Assembly: GCA_020348625.1 (NCBI GenBank)
Contig: CP070752.1
Coordinates: 1,653,828-1,661,359 of the forward strand
Origin: Deltaproteobacteria bacterium
GTDB taxonomy: Bacteria; Desulfobacterota; DSM-4660; Desulfatiglandales; B25-G16
Length of the DNA stretch: 7,532 nt
Direction: 5' to 3'
Positions 1 through 6,690 of the stretch are shown piece by piece. Every line of letters starts with the position of its first letter. The stretch's first letter is position 1. The translations under genes were made by a program, and so were the position numbers. The notes beneath the pieces were generated by a model. The model made no database searches and was not told the origin of the DNA. It was given only the letters and a program-made list of their open reading frames with translations.

Positions 1-1407
1 ATTCATGTCCGCCGGCAGTACGAGATCTACGTACTGGTGGGTCCAGGGACCGTAGAAGTAGTCAACAGCCATGGCAAACTCGAGGCTCTCAATGGCCTTC
101 TGGTATTCGTGCGACTGGGGCCAGATCATGGCATTGAACCCCCACCCGAGAAAGGCCTTGATCTTTCCCTCATGTATCCACTCAACAAGATAGTTGGTTT
201 GGACCTCATGGAATTTCTCCACCCAGGCAGGGAAGACTGTGAGGTCCAGTCGATGATCCCTCATCTGATTCATTGTCTCCCTGAGGCAAAACCCTGGAGG
301 GCCCTCAGTCCAGTTACGGCCTATTCCTTCCAAGGGAGCGGTTTGCTTCATGATTCCACCCGGGATATCGATATAGCCGCACACGGCGGGGACCATCAAT
401 ATGGCCCGATGGTTGTTGGTGGCATTTAAGTCATGGGTGGTTCCTTGGGCACCCACCATCAAACCACCGGGCCGGTTATTGGCATAAAGGCGAGCTGCCT
501 CAATGATCTTTTTGGCTGGAACCCAGGTAATCTTTTCGGTTCTTTGTGGGGTGAACTCCTTGACATAGTTTTTTAGCTCCTCGATTCCATGGATCCAGTT
601 CTCACAGAATTCCTCATCATGAAGCCCTTCTTTGAAGATGACATGCATCATGCCTGCAGCAAGTGCTGCGGTTGTAGCAGGACGGGGCCGCAAATGGATG
701 TCAGCCAGGGTTCCGGCAGTTGGGGTGATCCGAGGATCTACCACGATGAACTGAGTACCCCGCTCCTTGGCGTCCGCAAGCTCTCCGTGGCACATGTACG
801 GGCTGCCGGAATAGGCAGGATTCGTTCCCCAGATGAGCATCACCTTTGTTTCCTCGGTAGGGAGGTTACCCGTAGTTGGAAATCCATAGGTCAGCAATTC
901 AGCCAACTGGGCAGCCCTTCGGCAGGCAGTGGAGCTCTCAGTGCCGTAGTTGGGCGAGCCGTAAAAGGCGGCCAGGCGTTGCACAGCAGCCCGTGGCTCT
1001 TTAGGATCACCGACATAGAAGAAAACACTGTGGGGACCATGTTCCTCTTTGATTCGCGTCAAATGATCTACAATCGTAGCATAGGCCTCATCCCAGGAAA
1101 TACGCATGAATCCCGGATCAGGTGAGCCTTTCGGATTGCTGCGTTTCATAGGATACGTGAGCCGGTTTGGGTTGTATTTGCGCTGCAGCGTAGCATAACC
1201 CTTGGAGCAGAGGGGGGAGTTGGGAAACCCGGGCCACGATTCTATGCGGGTTAGCACATCTCCCCTTTTGAAGAACTTTATGCCGCAGAATGGGACCTCG
1301 TTGCAGCCGTCGCAGAAGGAGTATCCGATTTCTTCTTTCTGTCCACCCGCTTGTATCTGCGCATGAGCGGAAGGTTCAGCAACTCTCGCGGTGTTTTTCA
1401 GGTTCAT
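1..1407 (-). CDS. Molybdopterin (bis-MGD) oxidoreductase catalytic subunit, DMSO reductase superfamily; 3' end outside window
   Basis: Catalytic subunit of a complex iron-sulfur molybdoenzyme; reaction unknown. The frame is open for 469 codons from ATG 1407 to the window edge, and this start has a strong Shine-Dalgarno (AAAGGAG, 1422-1416, 8-nt spacer). Seen: an N-terminal [4Fe-4S] motif C32-x2-C35-x5-C41-x25-C67 followed by SKG; the phrase RISWDEA (102-108); C162 in ESSTACRRAA, at the position of the Mo-ligating Cys/Ser/Sec in this superfamily; the cofactor-binding phrase LIWGTNP (191-197); VVDPR (222-226); LADIHLRP (234-241); KAFLGWGFNAM (417-427); and DLVLPAD (461-467). By comparison with acetylene hydratase and polysulfide reductase catalytic subunits, roughly the last third is missing. 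No twin-arginine signal is present, so it should be cytoplasmic. Odd points are the 5-residue gap between the second and third cysteines, and PATT (243-246) where relatives have PGTD. It could be a hydratase, hydroxyltransferase or reductase; the family call is firm, the substrate unknown. Confidence 0.93.
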   Translation of the reverse strand, partial: MNLKNTARVAEPSAHAQIQAGGQKEEIGYSFCDGCNEVPFCGIKFFKRGDVLTRIESWPGFPNSPLCSKGYATLQRKYNPNRLTYPMKRSNPKGSPDPGFMRISWDEAYATIVDHLTRIKEEHGPHSVFFYVGDPKEPRAAVQRLAAFYGSPNYGTESSTACRRAAQLAELLTYGFPTTGNLPTEETKVMLIWGTNPAYSGSPYMCHGELADAKERGTQFIVVDPRITPTAGTLADIHLRPRPATTAALAAGMMHVIFKEGLHDEEFCENWIHGIEELKNYVKEFTPQRTEKITWVPAKKIIEAARLYANNRPGGLMVGAQGTTHDLNATNNHRAILMVPAVCGYIDIPGGIMKQTAPLEGIGRNWTEGPPGFCLRETMNQMRDHRLDLTVFPAWVEKFHEVQTNYLVEWIHEGKIKAFLGWGFNAMIWPQSHEYQKAIESLEFAMAVDYFYGPWTHQYVDLVLPADMN

Positions 1408-1415
1408 ATATGTTT

Positions 1416-1422
1416 CTCCTTT
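1416..1422 (-). promoter_or_regulatory. Ribosome binding site of the molybdoenzyme gene
   Basis: AAAGGAG on the minus strand lies 8 nt before ATG 1407. It fixes the start of the catalytic subunit, whose reading frame runs off the window edge. Confidence 0.8.
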
Positions 1423-1424
1423 GC

Positions 1425-1435
1425 ATGTGTCACAT
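1425..1435. repeat. 11-bp perfect palindrome in the molybdoenzyme leader
   Basis: ATGTGTCACAT (plus strand) is a perfect palindrome around a central base and lies directly upstream of the Shine-Dalgarno. It could be an operator half-set or chance. It resembles half of a CRP/FNR-type site (TGTGA) but lacks the proper spacing of the second half, so no regulator is assigned. Confidence 0.3.
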
Positions 1436-1565
1436 TTGTTTTCAATTTGCCTAGCGTGTTGTTCTTTTATCTTTTGCTTTATCTCTATTTCTCACTTCTA
1501 GGCCCGAATCCTAACTAGCAAGTGAAACAGTTCAATCAAGGAGCAATTGTTACATAAAACAAATC

Positions 1566-1571
1566 ATTATA
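1566..1571 (-). promoter_or_regulatory. Possible -10 element for the molybdoenzyme gene
   Basis: A perfect TATAAT lies on the minus strand about 160 nt before the molybdoenzyme start. The bases 16 to 18 nt upstream (GACTTC/ACTTCC) match the -35 consensus poorly, so this would be a weak or activator-dependent sigma-70 promoter. It would give a leader of about 150 nt. Confidence 0.3.
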
Positions 1572-1628
1572 GAAAACCTTTTTGCCAGGAAGTCCGGAAA
1601 AAGAGGTGTTAACTTCATAAAGCAGTGC

Positions 1629-1703
1629 CCTCTGCCGGCTGTATTAAGGTACCCTATTATGAGGACGGACAAGATAGACATGAGCCAGAAAGAACGGCAG
1701 AGG
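1629..1703. repeat. 9-bp perfect inverted repeat with 57-bp spacer
   Basis: CCTCTGCCG (1629-1637) and its exact complement CGGCAGAGG (1695-1703) flank a 57-bp spacer downstream of livM. The right arm is followed by a small hairpin (CCATC 1706-1710 with GATGG 1717-1721). The large loop and missing U-tract make an intrinsic terminator unlikely. It may be an RNA fold at the 3' end of the transporter message, or a chance pairing. Confidence 0.35.
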
Positions 1704-1744
1704 CGCCATCCTCTCAGATGGTGGTAGAAGGGAGCATGAGTTCA

Positions 1745-2713
1745 TTACCCGGCAGCTAATTGTATCATGGAGCGGTAGGTGCGGGTTTTCCGGATGAACC
1801 CCATAATACCCTGCGGTGCCAGCAGCATTATGCCGACCAGTATTATCCCCTGTATAAGCAGGCTTATTCCAGCATATCTCGCCAGCAGAAAGTGCAAGAA
1901 TACAACGATAGCGGTTCCAAGAATCGGTCCCTCTTCAGTACTCATACCCCCTATGACTGTTGCGAGCATTACAATCATTGTCCACCGTATATTGAAGGCA
2001 CTTGCCGGCTCTATATATCCTTGATAAATGTAAAAGATACCCCCAGCTATTCCCGTTACAAAGGCGCCAATGATAAAAGAATACAGCTTCAATCTGAAGA
2101 CATCTATCCCGCAACTGGCAGCAGTTCTATCATTATCGCGAATTGAGGCAAGCCCCAATCCCAGCGTTGAACGCAAGATTAGCCGCATAAGGAAAATCGA
2201 CCCAATCCCGATAACAAGGGCAAACCAGTAAAACTCTGTCATGGAAATCCCGGTCACGCCTTTCACCATATAGCCCGCACCCCCACCGTGTAGCTCGCCT
2301 CCGACAGGTCTCCAAAGAAAAAATACAATTCTCAGTGCTTCAGGTATAACGAGTGTCCCGATAGCGAAATAGATGCCGCTCAGTCTGAAGACCGGGACTG
2401 ATATGAGTAAAGCAAACGCCGCCGCTACCAGAGCTCCAGCTATTATTCCTAGATAAAAGGGCAACCCGATCCAGGTAAATATCACCAGCGTGTACCCTGC
2501 CAGCCCAATGAACGCTGGCTGGCACAGGGATATCAGGCCGGAGTAGCCGGCAAGCAAATTCCACATATTTGCCATGGCCAGATATATGAAAAAGAGGAAG
2601 AGGTACAGAATCCAACTGCGGGGCATCCCAGCTAGCGGAAGCGCCACCAGCACCACTGTGATTGTTACTAACGGTATCAATCCGCCCCCCAATCGATGAA
2701 TGATTGCCCTCAT
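1745..2713 (-). CDS. livM: Branched-chain amino acid-type (HAAT) ABC transporter permease, LivM family
   Basis: Second inner-membrane permease of the importer; with LivH it forms the channel. From ATG 2713 it is 322 residues, a normal LivM length, rich in hydrophobic segments. Visible family marks are NLLAGYSGLISLCQPAF (52-68), the cytoplasmic coupling (EAA-like) loop GLASIRDNDRTAASCGID (186-203) that docks on the ATPases, VIGGMSTEEGPILG (253-266), and the near-terminal LLAPQGIMG. The start is not certain. ATG 2713 follows AGGAGG with only a 3-nt spacer, and that ribosome binding site overlaps the livH stop codon. An in-frame TTG at 2731 would overlap livH by 11 nt and add six residues, preceded by a weaker AAGG. 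I prefer the ATG. It is the last gene of the transporter cluster. The substrate cannot be read from the permease. Confidence 0.95.
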   Translation of the reverse strand: MRAIIHRLGGGLIPLVTITVVLVALPLAGMPRSWILYLFLFFIYLAMANMWNLLAGYSGLISLCQPAFIGLAGYTLVIFTWIGLPFYLGIIAGALVAAAFALLISVPVFRLSGIYFAIGTLVIPEALRIVFFLWRPVGGELHGGGAGYMVKGVTGISMTEFYWFALVIGIGSIFLMRLILRSTLGLGLASIRDNDRTAASCGIDVFRLKLYSFIIGAFVTGIAGGIFYIYQGYIEPASAFNIRWTMIVMLATVIGGMSTEEGPILGTAIVVFLHFLLARYAGISLLIQGIILVGIMLLAPQGIMGFIRKTRTYRSMIQLAAG

Positions 2714-2716
2714 ATT

Positions 2717-2722
2717 CCTCCT
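2717..2722 (-). promoter_or_regulatory. Ribosome binding site of livM, overlapping the livH stop
   Basis: AGGAGG lies 3 nt before ATG 2713 and shares bases with the TAG stop of livH (2723-2721). The overlap suggests translational coupling, with ribosomes that end livH restarting on livM. The spacer is shorter than the usual 5 to 9 nt. Confidence 0.6.
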
Positions 2723-3593
2723 AACGGCCAAAGATACCTTGAGGCCTTACGGTCAATACGATAAGAACCACGCCATATGCAAAGAGCATCTGGGCCGCAC
2801 AACCGAAGAAATAGCCACCAAGCGTTTGAGCTAATCCCAGGACCATACCCCCTATAAATGTCCCCAGCATGCTGCCGAGCCCTCCTATGATAACCACGCC
2901 AAACGCTATGATGAGAAAGGAGACGCCCGATTGGGGAGTAAACGGAAAAGTCAATCCAAGAAACACGCCGGCTAAAGCAGCAGTTGCCATGGAGATCGCA
3001 AAGGCAAAGCCGTACACACGGTCAGTATTTATTCCCATCAGCTGAGCTGCTCTTCTATCCTGAGAGGCGGCATTAATCGCCTTACCCAAATACGTCCTGC
3101 TGAAAAATTCACGGAGGAGAAGCATGACGACTAGAGCGACAATAAAATCGAGCAGATATGCTACGGGGACGCGCACGCCGCCGATGCCAAAACTTGCAAG
3201 GGTGTAAGACGTTGTTAAACCCCTTGACATGGGAGACCAAACGATCTGTTGAAAATTTTGAAGTATGAGAGAGATGCCAAAGGCAATTATCAATGGGGCT
3301 TCCATTGATACTGCAAAAGCTCGGCTCAACAGGTATTTCTGAATAGCGAAACCCATTACAAACAAGAGGGGCATGCCGATGGCTAAGCTTAGAATAGGGT
3401 CAATCCCTATCATAGTCATTGCGGCATAAGCGAAATAGCTGCTGAATAGGACCAGATCTCCGTGGGCTACGTTTATCAGCTTCATGACCCCGAAGACAAG
3501 AGAGAGACCTAAGGCAATTAAAGCGTATAATCCGCCTAACAGAATACCCATTGTGAGCGGGGTAGATAAGTCAGTTAAAAGTTTTAAGGTCAT
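2721..3593 (-). CDS. livH: Branched-chain amino acid-type (HAAT) ABC transporter permease, LivH family
   Basis: Inner-membrane permease that pairs with LivM. It is 290 residues, the standard LivH length, and hydrophobic through most of its length. Diagnostic stretches are GGLYALIALGLSLVFGVMKL (20-39) leading into INVAHGD (40-46), the EAA-like coupling loop KAINAASQDRRAAQLMGI (171-188), the glycine-rich VVIIGGLGSMLGTFIGG (233-249) and the C-terminal RPQGIFGR (283-290). The ATG at 3593 has AGGAG with a 9-nt spacer and lies 22 bp after livF, so co-transcription is very likely. The gene order livG-livF-livH-livM differs from the E. coli order livHMGF but is common among anaerobic catabolic HAAT clusters (from general knowledge, not checked here). 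Nothing is missing or truncated. Confidence 0.96.
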   Translation of the reverse strand: MTLKLLTDLSTPLTMGILLGGLYALIALGLSLVFGVMKLINVAHGDLVLFSSYFAYAAMTMIGIDPILSLAIGMPLLFVMGFAIQKYLLSRAFAVSMEAPLIIAFGISLILQNFQQIVWSPMSRGLTTSYTLASFGIGGVRVPVAYLLDFIVALVVMLLLREFFSRTYLGKAINAASQDRRAAQLMGINTDRVYGFAFAISMATAALAGVFLGLTFPFTPQSGVSFLIIAFGVVIIGGLGSMLGTFIGGMVLGLAQTLGGYFFGCAAQMLFAYGVVLIVLTVRPQGIFGR

Positions 3594-3615
3594 CTATGAA
3601 ATCTCCTAATCAACT

Positions 3616-4335
3616 TCATATGCCAAAGTATGCTCTCTTAACCTCCTCTTCCTCCCGAAGATCCGCTGCGTTCCCGCTCAAGACAATATGTCCTGCTTCC
3701 ATGATATATGCTCTGTTAGCTTCGTCGAGACTCCGCCTTACATTCTGCTCGACCAAGAGGATAGTGATGCCCCTTTCTCTAATTTTTCTCAAGGCTTCAT
3801 ATACGTTATTAATAACGACAGGGGCAAGGCCAAGGGACATCTCATCAAGGAGCATGAGCTTTGGGCTTGACATGAGACCCCTCCCTAAGGCCAGCATCTG
3901 CTGTTCTCCCCCGCTGAGTGTTTTAGCCAGCTGATTCTTCCTCTTTTCCAATATAGGAAAGAGTTCATACGCCATATTAAGGTTTTGTTCTTTCTCGGAC
4001 CTCGCCGCACGATTGTATGAACCTAATATGAGATTGTCGAGCACGCTCAGGTCAGGGAAAACCCTTCTTCCTTCCGGAACCTGGGAAATGCCGAGAGCCA
4101 CTATTTCAAAGGGATTCAGTTCGGTGATCGTCTTTCCTTCAAACTCAATGCTACCTTTAGCAGGCCGAATTAAACCCGAGATGGTATCCAGCAGGGTGGA
4201 CTTGCCCGAACCATTGGCGCCAATAAGAGCCACAATTTCTTTGGGTATAACCTCTAATGATACGTTCCACAGGGCTTGAAACCCCCCGTAAAATGCATCT
4301 ATAGTGCTTATGTTTAGCAATGGTTCTTGGGGCAT
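3616..4335 (-). CDS. livF: HAAT-family ABC transporter ATP-binding protein, LivF family
   Basis: One of the two cytoplasmic ATPases that power the importer. It is 239 residues, typical for LivF. All ATPase motifs are intact: Walker A GANGSGKST (39-47), Q-loop Q85 in ISQVPEGRRVFPDLSV (83-98), ABC signature LSGGEQQ (140-146), Walker B LMLLDE (160-165) and D-loop SLGLAP (167-172). The usual H-switch His is replaced by Gln in LLVEQN; this is the normal LivF form, with the histidine supplied by LivG. QVPEGR is also a LivF hallmark. ATG 4335 follows GGAG with a 9-nt spacer, and 33 bp separate it from livG. Because LivG has an odd signature motif, LivF is the ATPase with a full set of catalytic signature residues in this pair. 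Confidence 0.96.
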   Translation of the reverse strand: MPQEPLLNISTIDAFYGGFQALWNVSLEVIPKEIVALIGANGSGKSTLLDTISGLIRPAKGSIEFEGKTITELNPFEIVALGISQVPEGRRVFPDLSVLDNLILGSYNRAARSEKEQNLNMAYELFPILEKRKNQLAKTLSGGEQQMLALGRGLMSSPKLMLLDEMSLGLAPVVINNVYEALRKIRERGITILLVEQNVRRSLDEANRAYIMEAGHIVLSGNAADLREEEEVKRAYFGI

Positions 4336-4368
4336 TTCCGTACTCTCCGCCTTATGTTCGCTCGCTCA

Positions 4369-5091
4369 TTAGCCGAAATAGGCCTTGATCACTTTTTTAT
4401 CTTTCATTACCTCGGCAGGTTTGCCTTCAGCGATTTTCATGCCTTCATCCATCACGAGAATCCTGTCAACCGCCTGCATCATCACTTTCATCACATGCTC
4501 GATTAATATAATTGTTATGCCCTTTTCATTAATCTCTCTTAAGAGGTCTACTACTGGCGGGAGTTCCGTTTCGGTTAAACCCGCAGCAAGCTCATCAATC
4601 ATCAGAAGTGTTGGATTGGTGGCTAAGCCCCGAGCTAATTCGAGTCTTTTGAGTGATATCTCCTCTAAATCAGAAGCGAGCATATCACTCTTTTCTGCTA
4701 GCCCCACAAAACTAAGTACGTTAGCAGCCTCCTGCTCAGCAGCGGATTTGCTAAGGCCTCTTCCAAATACTGCTGCTACCGCTGTATTCTGAAGAACGGT
4801 TAACCTAGCAAAGGGCTGTGGGATCTGGTAGGTTCTGGCAACACCAAGGTGGCAAAGTTTATGGGGGGGAAGACCTGTGATGTTAATCTCCTTAAAGGTT
4901 ACTGCTCCGGAGTCAGGCCTATATTCACCAGCTATTACATTTAGTAACGTTGTCTTGCCGGCACCGTTGGGACCCATCAAGCCTATCACTTCACCAGCTT
5001 GCACGTCAAAACTGAGGTCTTCAACAGCAACTAAGCCGCCAAACCGCTTGGCTACTTTAGAGACTGAGAGAATCGGCATTTCCAAAGTCAT
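4369..5091 (-). CDS. livG: HAAT-family ABC transporter ATP-binding protein, LivG family, with non-canonical signature motif
   Basis: Cytoplasmic ATPase partner of LivF. It is 240 residues from ATG 5091. Walker A is GPNGAGKTT (40-48); the Q-loop is in VARTYQIPQPFARLTV; Walker B is LLMIDE; the H-switch is LIEH. The signature is unusual: relatives such as E. coli LivG have a YGQQRR-like core before LEIARAL, but here the same place reads LEEISLKRLELARGLA, without the glycine and glutamine that contact ATP across the dimer. The Pro after the Walker B Glu is Leu (DELAAGLTETE). I recall a LivG subfamily with LTL..KRLELAR and AGLTPTE, so this may be a normal variant rather than decay. The ATG at 5091 has GGAGG with a 4-nt spacer; the in-frame GTG at 5094 sits too close to it. 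A 191-bp gap with two hairpins precedes it. Confidence 0.95.
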   Translation of the reverse strand: MTLEMPILSVSKVAKRFGGLVAVEDLSFDVQAGEVIGLMGPNGAGKTTLLNVIAGEYRPDSGAVTFKEINITGLPPHKLCHLGVARTYQIPQPFARLTVLQNTAVAAVFGRGLSKSAAEQEAANVLSFVGLAEKSDMLASDLEEISLKRLELARGLATNPTLLMIDELAAGLTETELPPVVDLLREINEKGITIILIEHVMKVMMQAVDRILVMDEGMKIAEGKPAEVMKDKKVIKAYFG

Positions 5092-5095
5092 CACC

Positions 5096-5100
5096 CCTCC
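5096..5100 (-). promoter_or_regulatory. Ribosome binding site deciding the livG start
   Basis: GGAGG ends 4 nt before ATG 5091 but only 1 nt before the in-frame GTG at 5094-5092. The ATG is therefore the likelier start. Confidence 0.6.
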
Positions 5101-5146
5101 AGCTGCAGAAGCAAGGCGGAAAAATTCCCGGCTGCATCGTTATGGG

Positions 5147-5187
5147 GAAACCCGATATGTCAGCTTCTTGTCGGCATATCGGGTTTC
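5147..5187. repeat. 13-bp perfect inverted repeat (stable hairpin) between livK and livG
   Basis: GAAACCCGATATG (5147-5159) and CATATCGGGTTTC (5175-5187) are exact complements around a 15-nt loop, and the helix may gain a wobble and a C-G pair inside. On the transcribed (minus) strand the stem is followed by CCCCATAACG, not a U-tract, so it is not a classical intrinsic terminator. In this place, after the binding-protein gene and before the membrane and ATPase genes, such stems usually protect the upstream mRNA or cause partial termination. That role is inferred. Confidence 0.75.
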
Positions 5188-5205
5188 ACTCCACTGCTAC
5201 TTGGC

Positions 5206-5239
5206 CCACCTCCGGCACATGTGCCGGCTCTTTTGGTGG
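5206..5239. repeat. Second hairpin, 16-bp perfect palindrome with flanking outer arms, downstream of livK
   Basis: CCGGCACATGTGCCGG (5212-5227) is a perfect palindrome. Outer arms CCACC (5206-5210) and GGTGG (5235-5239) can extend the structure across an uneven internal loop. It lies about 44 bp after the livK stop and just before the 13-bp hairpin in the direction of transcription. It may act with that hairpin in mRNA 3'-end protection or attenuation, or be a protein-binding site. No U-tract follows on the minus strand. Confidence 0.55.
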
Positions 5240-5282
5240 CAGCAATTATGATATCTAATGAGCCATAGCCGGACCCACATCC

Positions 5283-6614
5283 CTACTTGTAAGGGATGGG
5301 GAATATCGGGTCAGCCGTGGCCTCTATAAAGTTATGCTTTGAGAAGACGACAGGGCATTCCCATACCCACGGTTTGTCGGTCTTCTGCCACTGACCAAAG
5401 ACGATCGGCCCCCGACTAAAGTGGTTCTCGTTAAACTTGATGCGATGACGTACTGTCATCAAATCGGTCTCCGCCAGGGCGGAATTAACCTTTTCCCCGT
5501 CCACTGAACCAGCCCGTTCAATGGCGTCAATGAGGACCTGGATTATGCTATAGCCTGGACCGATATTGCGGTTTAATTGTTTGCCTGTATCTTTGGCCCA
5601 TCTTTCAGCGAGCGATTGTGGGGTTGTCCCACCAATGCCCGGGGAATCACCAAATGATGGGTCCCACCATACCTCACAACCGATGCCGAGCGGTATGTCA
5701 CCGCCCCACGAATTTATATCTTCATAAAAAAGTGGTGCTCTGCCAATGGTAATCATCTTGGGCTTAAAACCCAGTGTGGCGCATTGTCTCAGCAGGGTTC
5801 CGACAAAGGGGGCGGGAGCATTACCCCAGAGTATTTCACAGCCGTAATCTTTCCACTGTTTTACGATAGAGGAAAAGTCCGTGGTCTCCATAGGCGCTAG
5901 CCCCACCTTTCTATCTACTCCACAGACATCATAACCCTCGGCCTTCAGTACTACGGGGTTCGCCGCATACCAGCCAACGCCATCTGGGTCATGGGAGGCA
6001 AAGAAGGCCACCTTTTTGTTGGTCTGGTCACCGTACTCGCGCAACATACCCACCCATGTATCACCTATAGTATATCCTGGCTTACCACTCCTGAAATCTT
6101 GTGGCGGAGCCGGTGCGCCTAAGGCAAAGAGCCCCGCAGCCCAGGTGTATTGCCAATTCCCTTCAACTTCCGACCGCATACCCATCCAGGGTTCCATGGG
6201 ACCGGTGCAATTAACGAATGGGACCTTATACCGGTCGGCTACCGTAGATATGCCGGCATTCATCGGAGGCGGTTGGTCGCCATATGCCAGGAAGTGTACC
6301 TTGTCACGAACAATTAGGGATTCGGCAAGGGTCCCTGCCTTGAGGGGGTCGCTCTCGGTATTGACGACGATAAGTTTGATGGGCACCTTCCGGTCGACCT
6401 CTTTTACATATACCCCACCTTGTTTGTTGATATCCTCGACAGCGGCCTTCATCCCAAATACGCCGCCTTCACCAAAACCGGCATACATGCCGGTTGATGG
6501 TGCTGGTACCCCGACGAGAATTTCTTTCGGAGCCTTCTCTGCGAGCGCGTAACCGCTGAAAACCAAAACGCATCCCACCGAGATCATCAAAGAAATCAAA
6601 ACGAGCTTTTTCAT
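5283..6614 (-). CDS. livK: Periplasmic substrate-binding protein of a HAAT-type ABC transporter (LivK-like, Peripla_BP_6 fold)
   Basis: Captures the substrate in the periplasm and delivers it to LivH/LivM. It is 443 residues from ATG 6614. A signal peptide is clear: MKK, a hydrophobic core to about residue 22, and an AxA site (A23-L24-A25 before E26). The Cys at 15 sits inside the hydrophobic core and lacks a good lipobox, so this is a soluble periplasmic protein, not a lipoprotein. Family marks are ILVGVPAPSTGMYAGFG (32-48), AAVEDINKQGG (57-67) and DPLKAGTLAESLI (89-101). It is longer than the usual ~370-residue leucine-binding type, with extra sequence around GAPAPPQDFRSGKPG and many Trp/Tyr residues, so a ligand other than leucine is likely; aromatic acid is only a guess. 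ATG 6614 has AAGGAGG with an 8-nt spacer; the in-frame GTG at 6620 sits too close to it. As first gene of the transporter set it is normally the most strongly expressed. Confidence 0.93.
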   Translation of the reverse strand: MKKLVLISLMISVGCVLVFSGYALAEKAPKEILVGVPAPSTGMYAGFGEGGVFGMKAAVEDINKQGGVYVKEVDRKVPIKLIVVNTESDPLKAGTLAESLIVRDKVHFLAYGDQPPPMNAGISTVADRYKVPFVNCTGPMEPWMGMRSEVEGNWQYTWAAGLFALGAPAPPQDFRSGKPGYTIGDTWVGMLREYGDQTNKKVAFFASHDPDGVGWYAANPVVLKAEGYDVCGVDRKVGLAPMETTDFSSIVKQWKDYGCEILWGNAPAPFVGTLLRQCATLGFKPKMITIGRAPLFYEDINSWGGDIPLGIGCEVWWDPSFGDSPGIGGTTPQSLAERWAKDTGKQLNRNIGPGYSIIQVLIDAIERAGSVDGEKVNSALAETDLMTVRHRIKFNENHFSRGPIVFGQWQKTDKPWVWECPVVFSKHNFIEATADPIFPIPYK

Positions 6615-6622
6615 TGCCACTC

Positions 6623-6629
6623 CCTCCTT
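6623..6629 (-). promoter_or_regulatory. Strong ribosome binding site deciding the livK start
   Basis: AAGGAGG, 8 nt before ATG 6614, is the best Shine-Dalgarno in the window. It rules out the in-frame GTG at 6620, only 2 nt away, and fits high expression of the binding protein. Confidence 0.8.
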
Positions 6630-6690
6630 TTCTTAAATAAAGCGTCTTATCAATCCAGTTAACTATGTGTTTTTTGCATTGGCATAGGCA

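Larger units (their letters stand above)
1408..1744 (-). other. 337-bp intergenic region between livM and the molybdoenzyme gene
   Basis: No convincing gene is present on either strand. On the minus strand it holds a widely spaced inverted repeat near livM, a possible -10 box, a purine-rich leader (about 1490-1440) and an 11-bp palindrome just before the ribosome binding site of the downstream gene. No hairpin followed by a U-tract was found after livM, so read-through from the transporter operon is possible. The length of the gap, against 7 to 33 bp between livG, livF, livH and livM, suggests that the molybdoenzyme has its own promoter. Confidence 0.6.

Noticed and set aside
37..1125. Plus-strand open frames of 130 and 178 codons at the left end
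   Set aside because: They lie antisense to the molybdoenzyme frame, which carries clear family motifs along its whole length. The antisense translations show no recognisable motif or ribosome binding site.
1395..1407. Twin-arginine signal at the molybdoenzyme N-terminus
   Set aside because: The N-terminus (MNLKNTARVAEPSAH) has no RR pair and no hydrophobic segment.
1575..1600. Possible sigma-54 promoter (CTGGCA, then TTTTCT) upstream of the molybdoenzyme on the minus strand
   Set aside because: The -24 half looks good, but the -12 half lacks the essential GC at the right spacing.
1760..2146. Plus-strand frame antisense to livM
   Set aside because: It is the complement of a well-supported permease and resembles no protein; the same holds for the antisense frames in livF, livG, livK and at 4877-5251.
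5147..5187. Reading the 13-bp hairpin as a Rho-independent terminator
   Set aside because: No U-run follows the stem on the transcribed strand, and livG needs read-through in a transporter operon.
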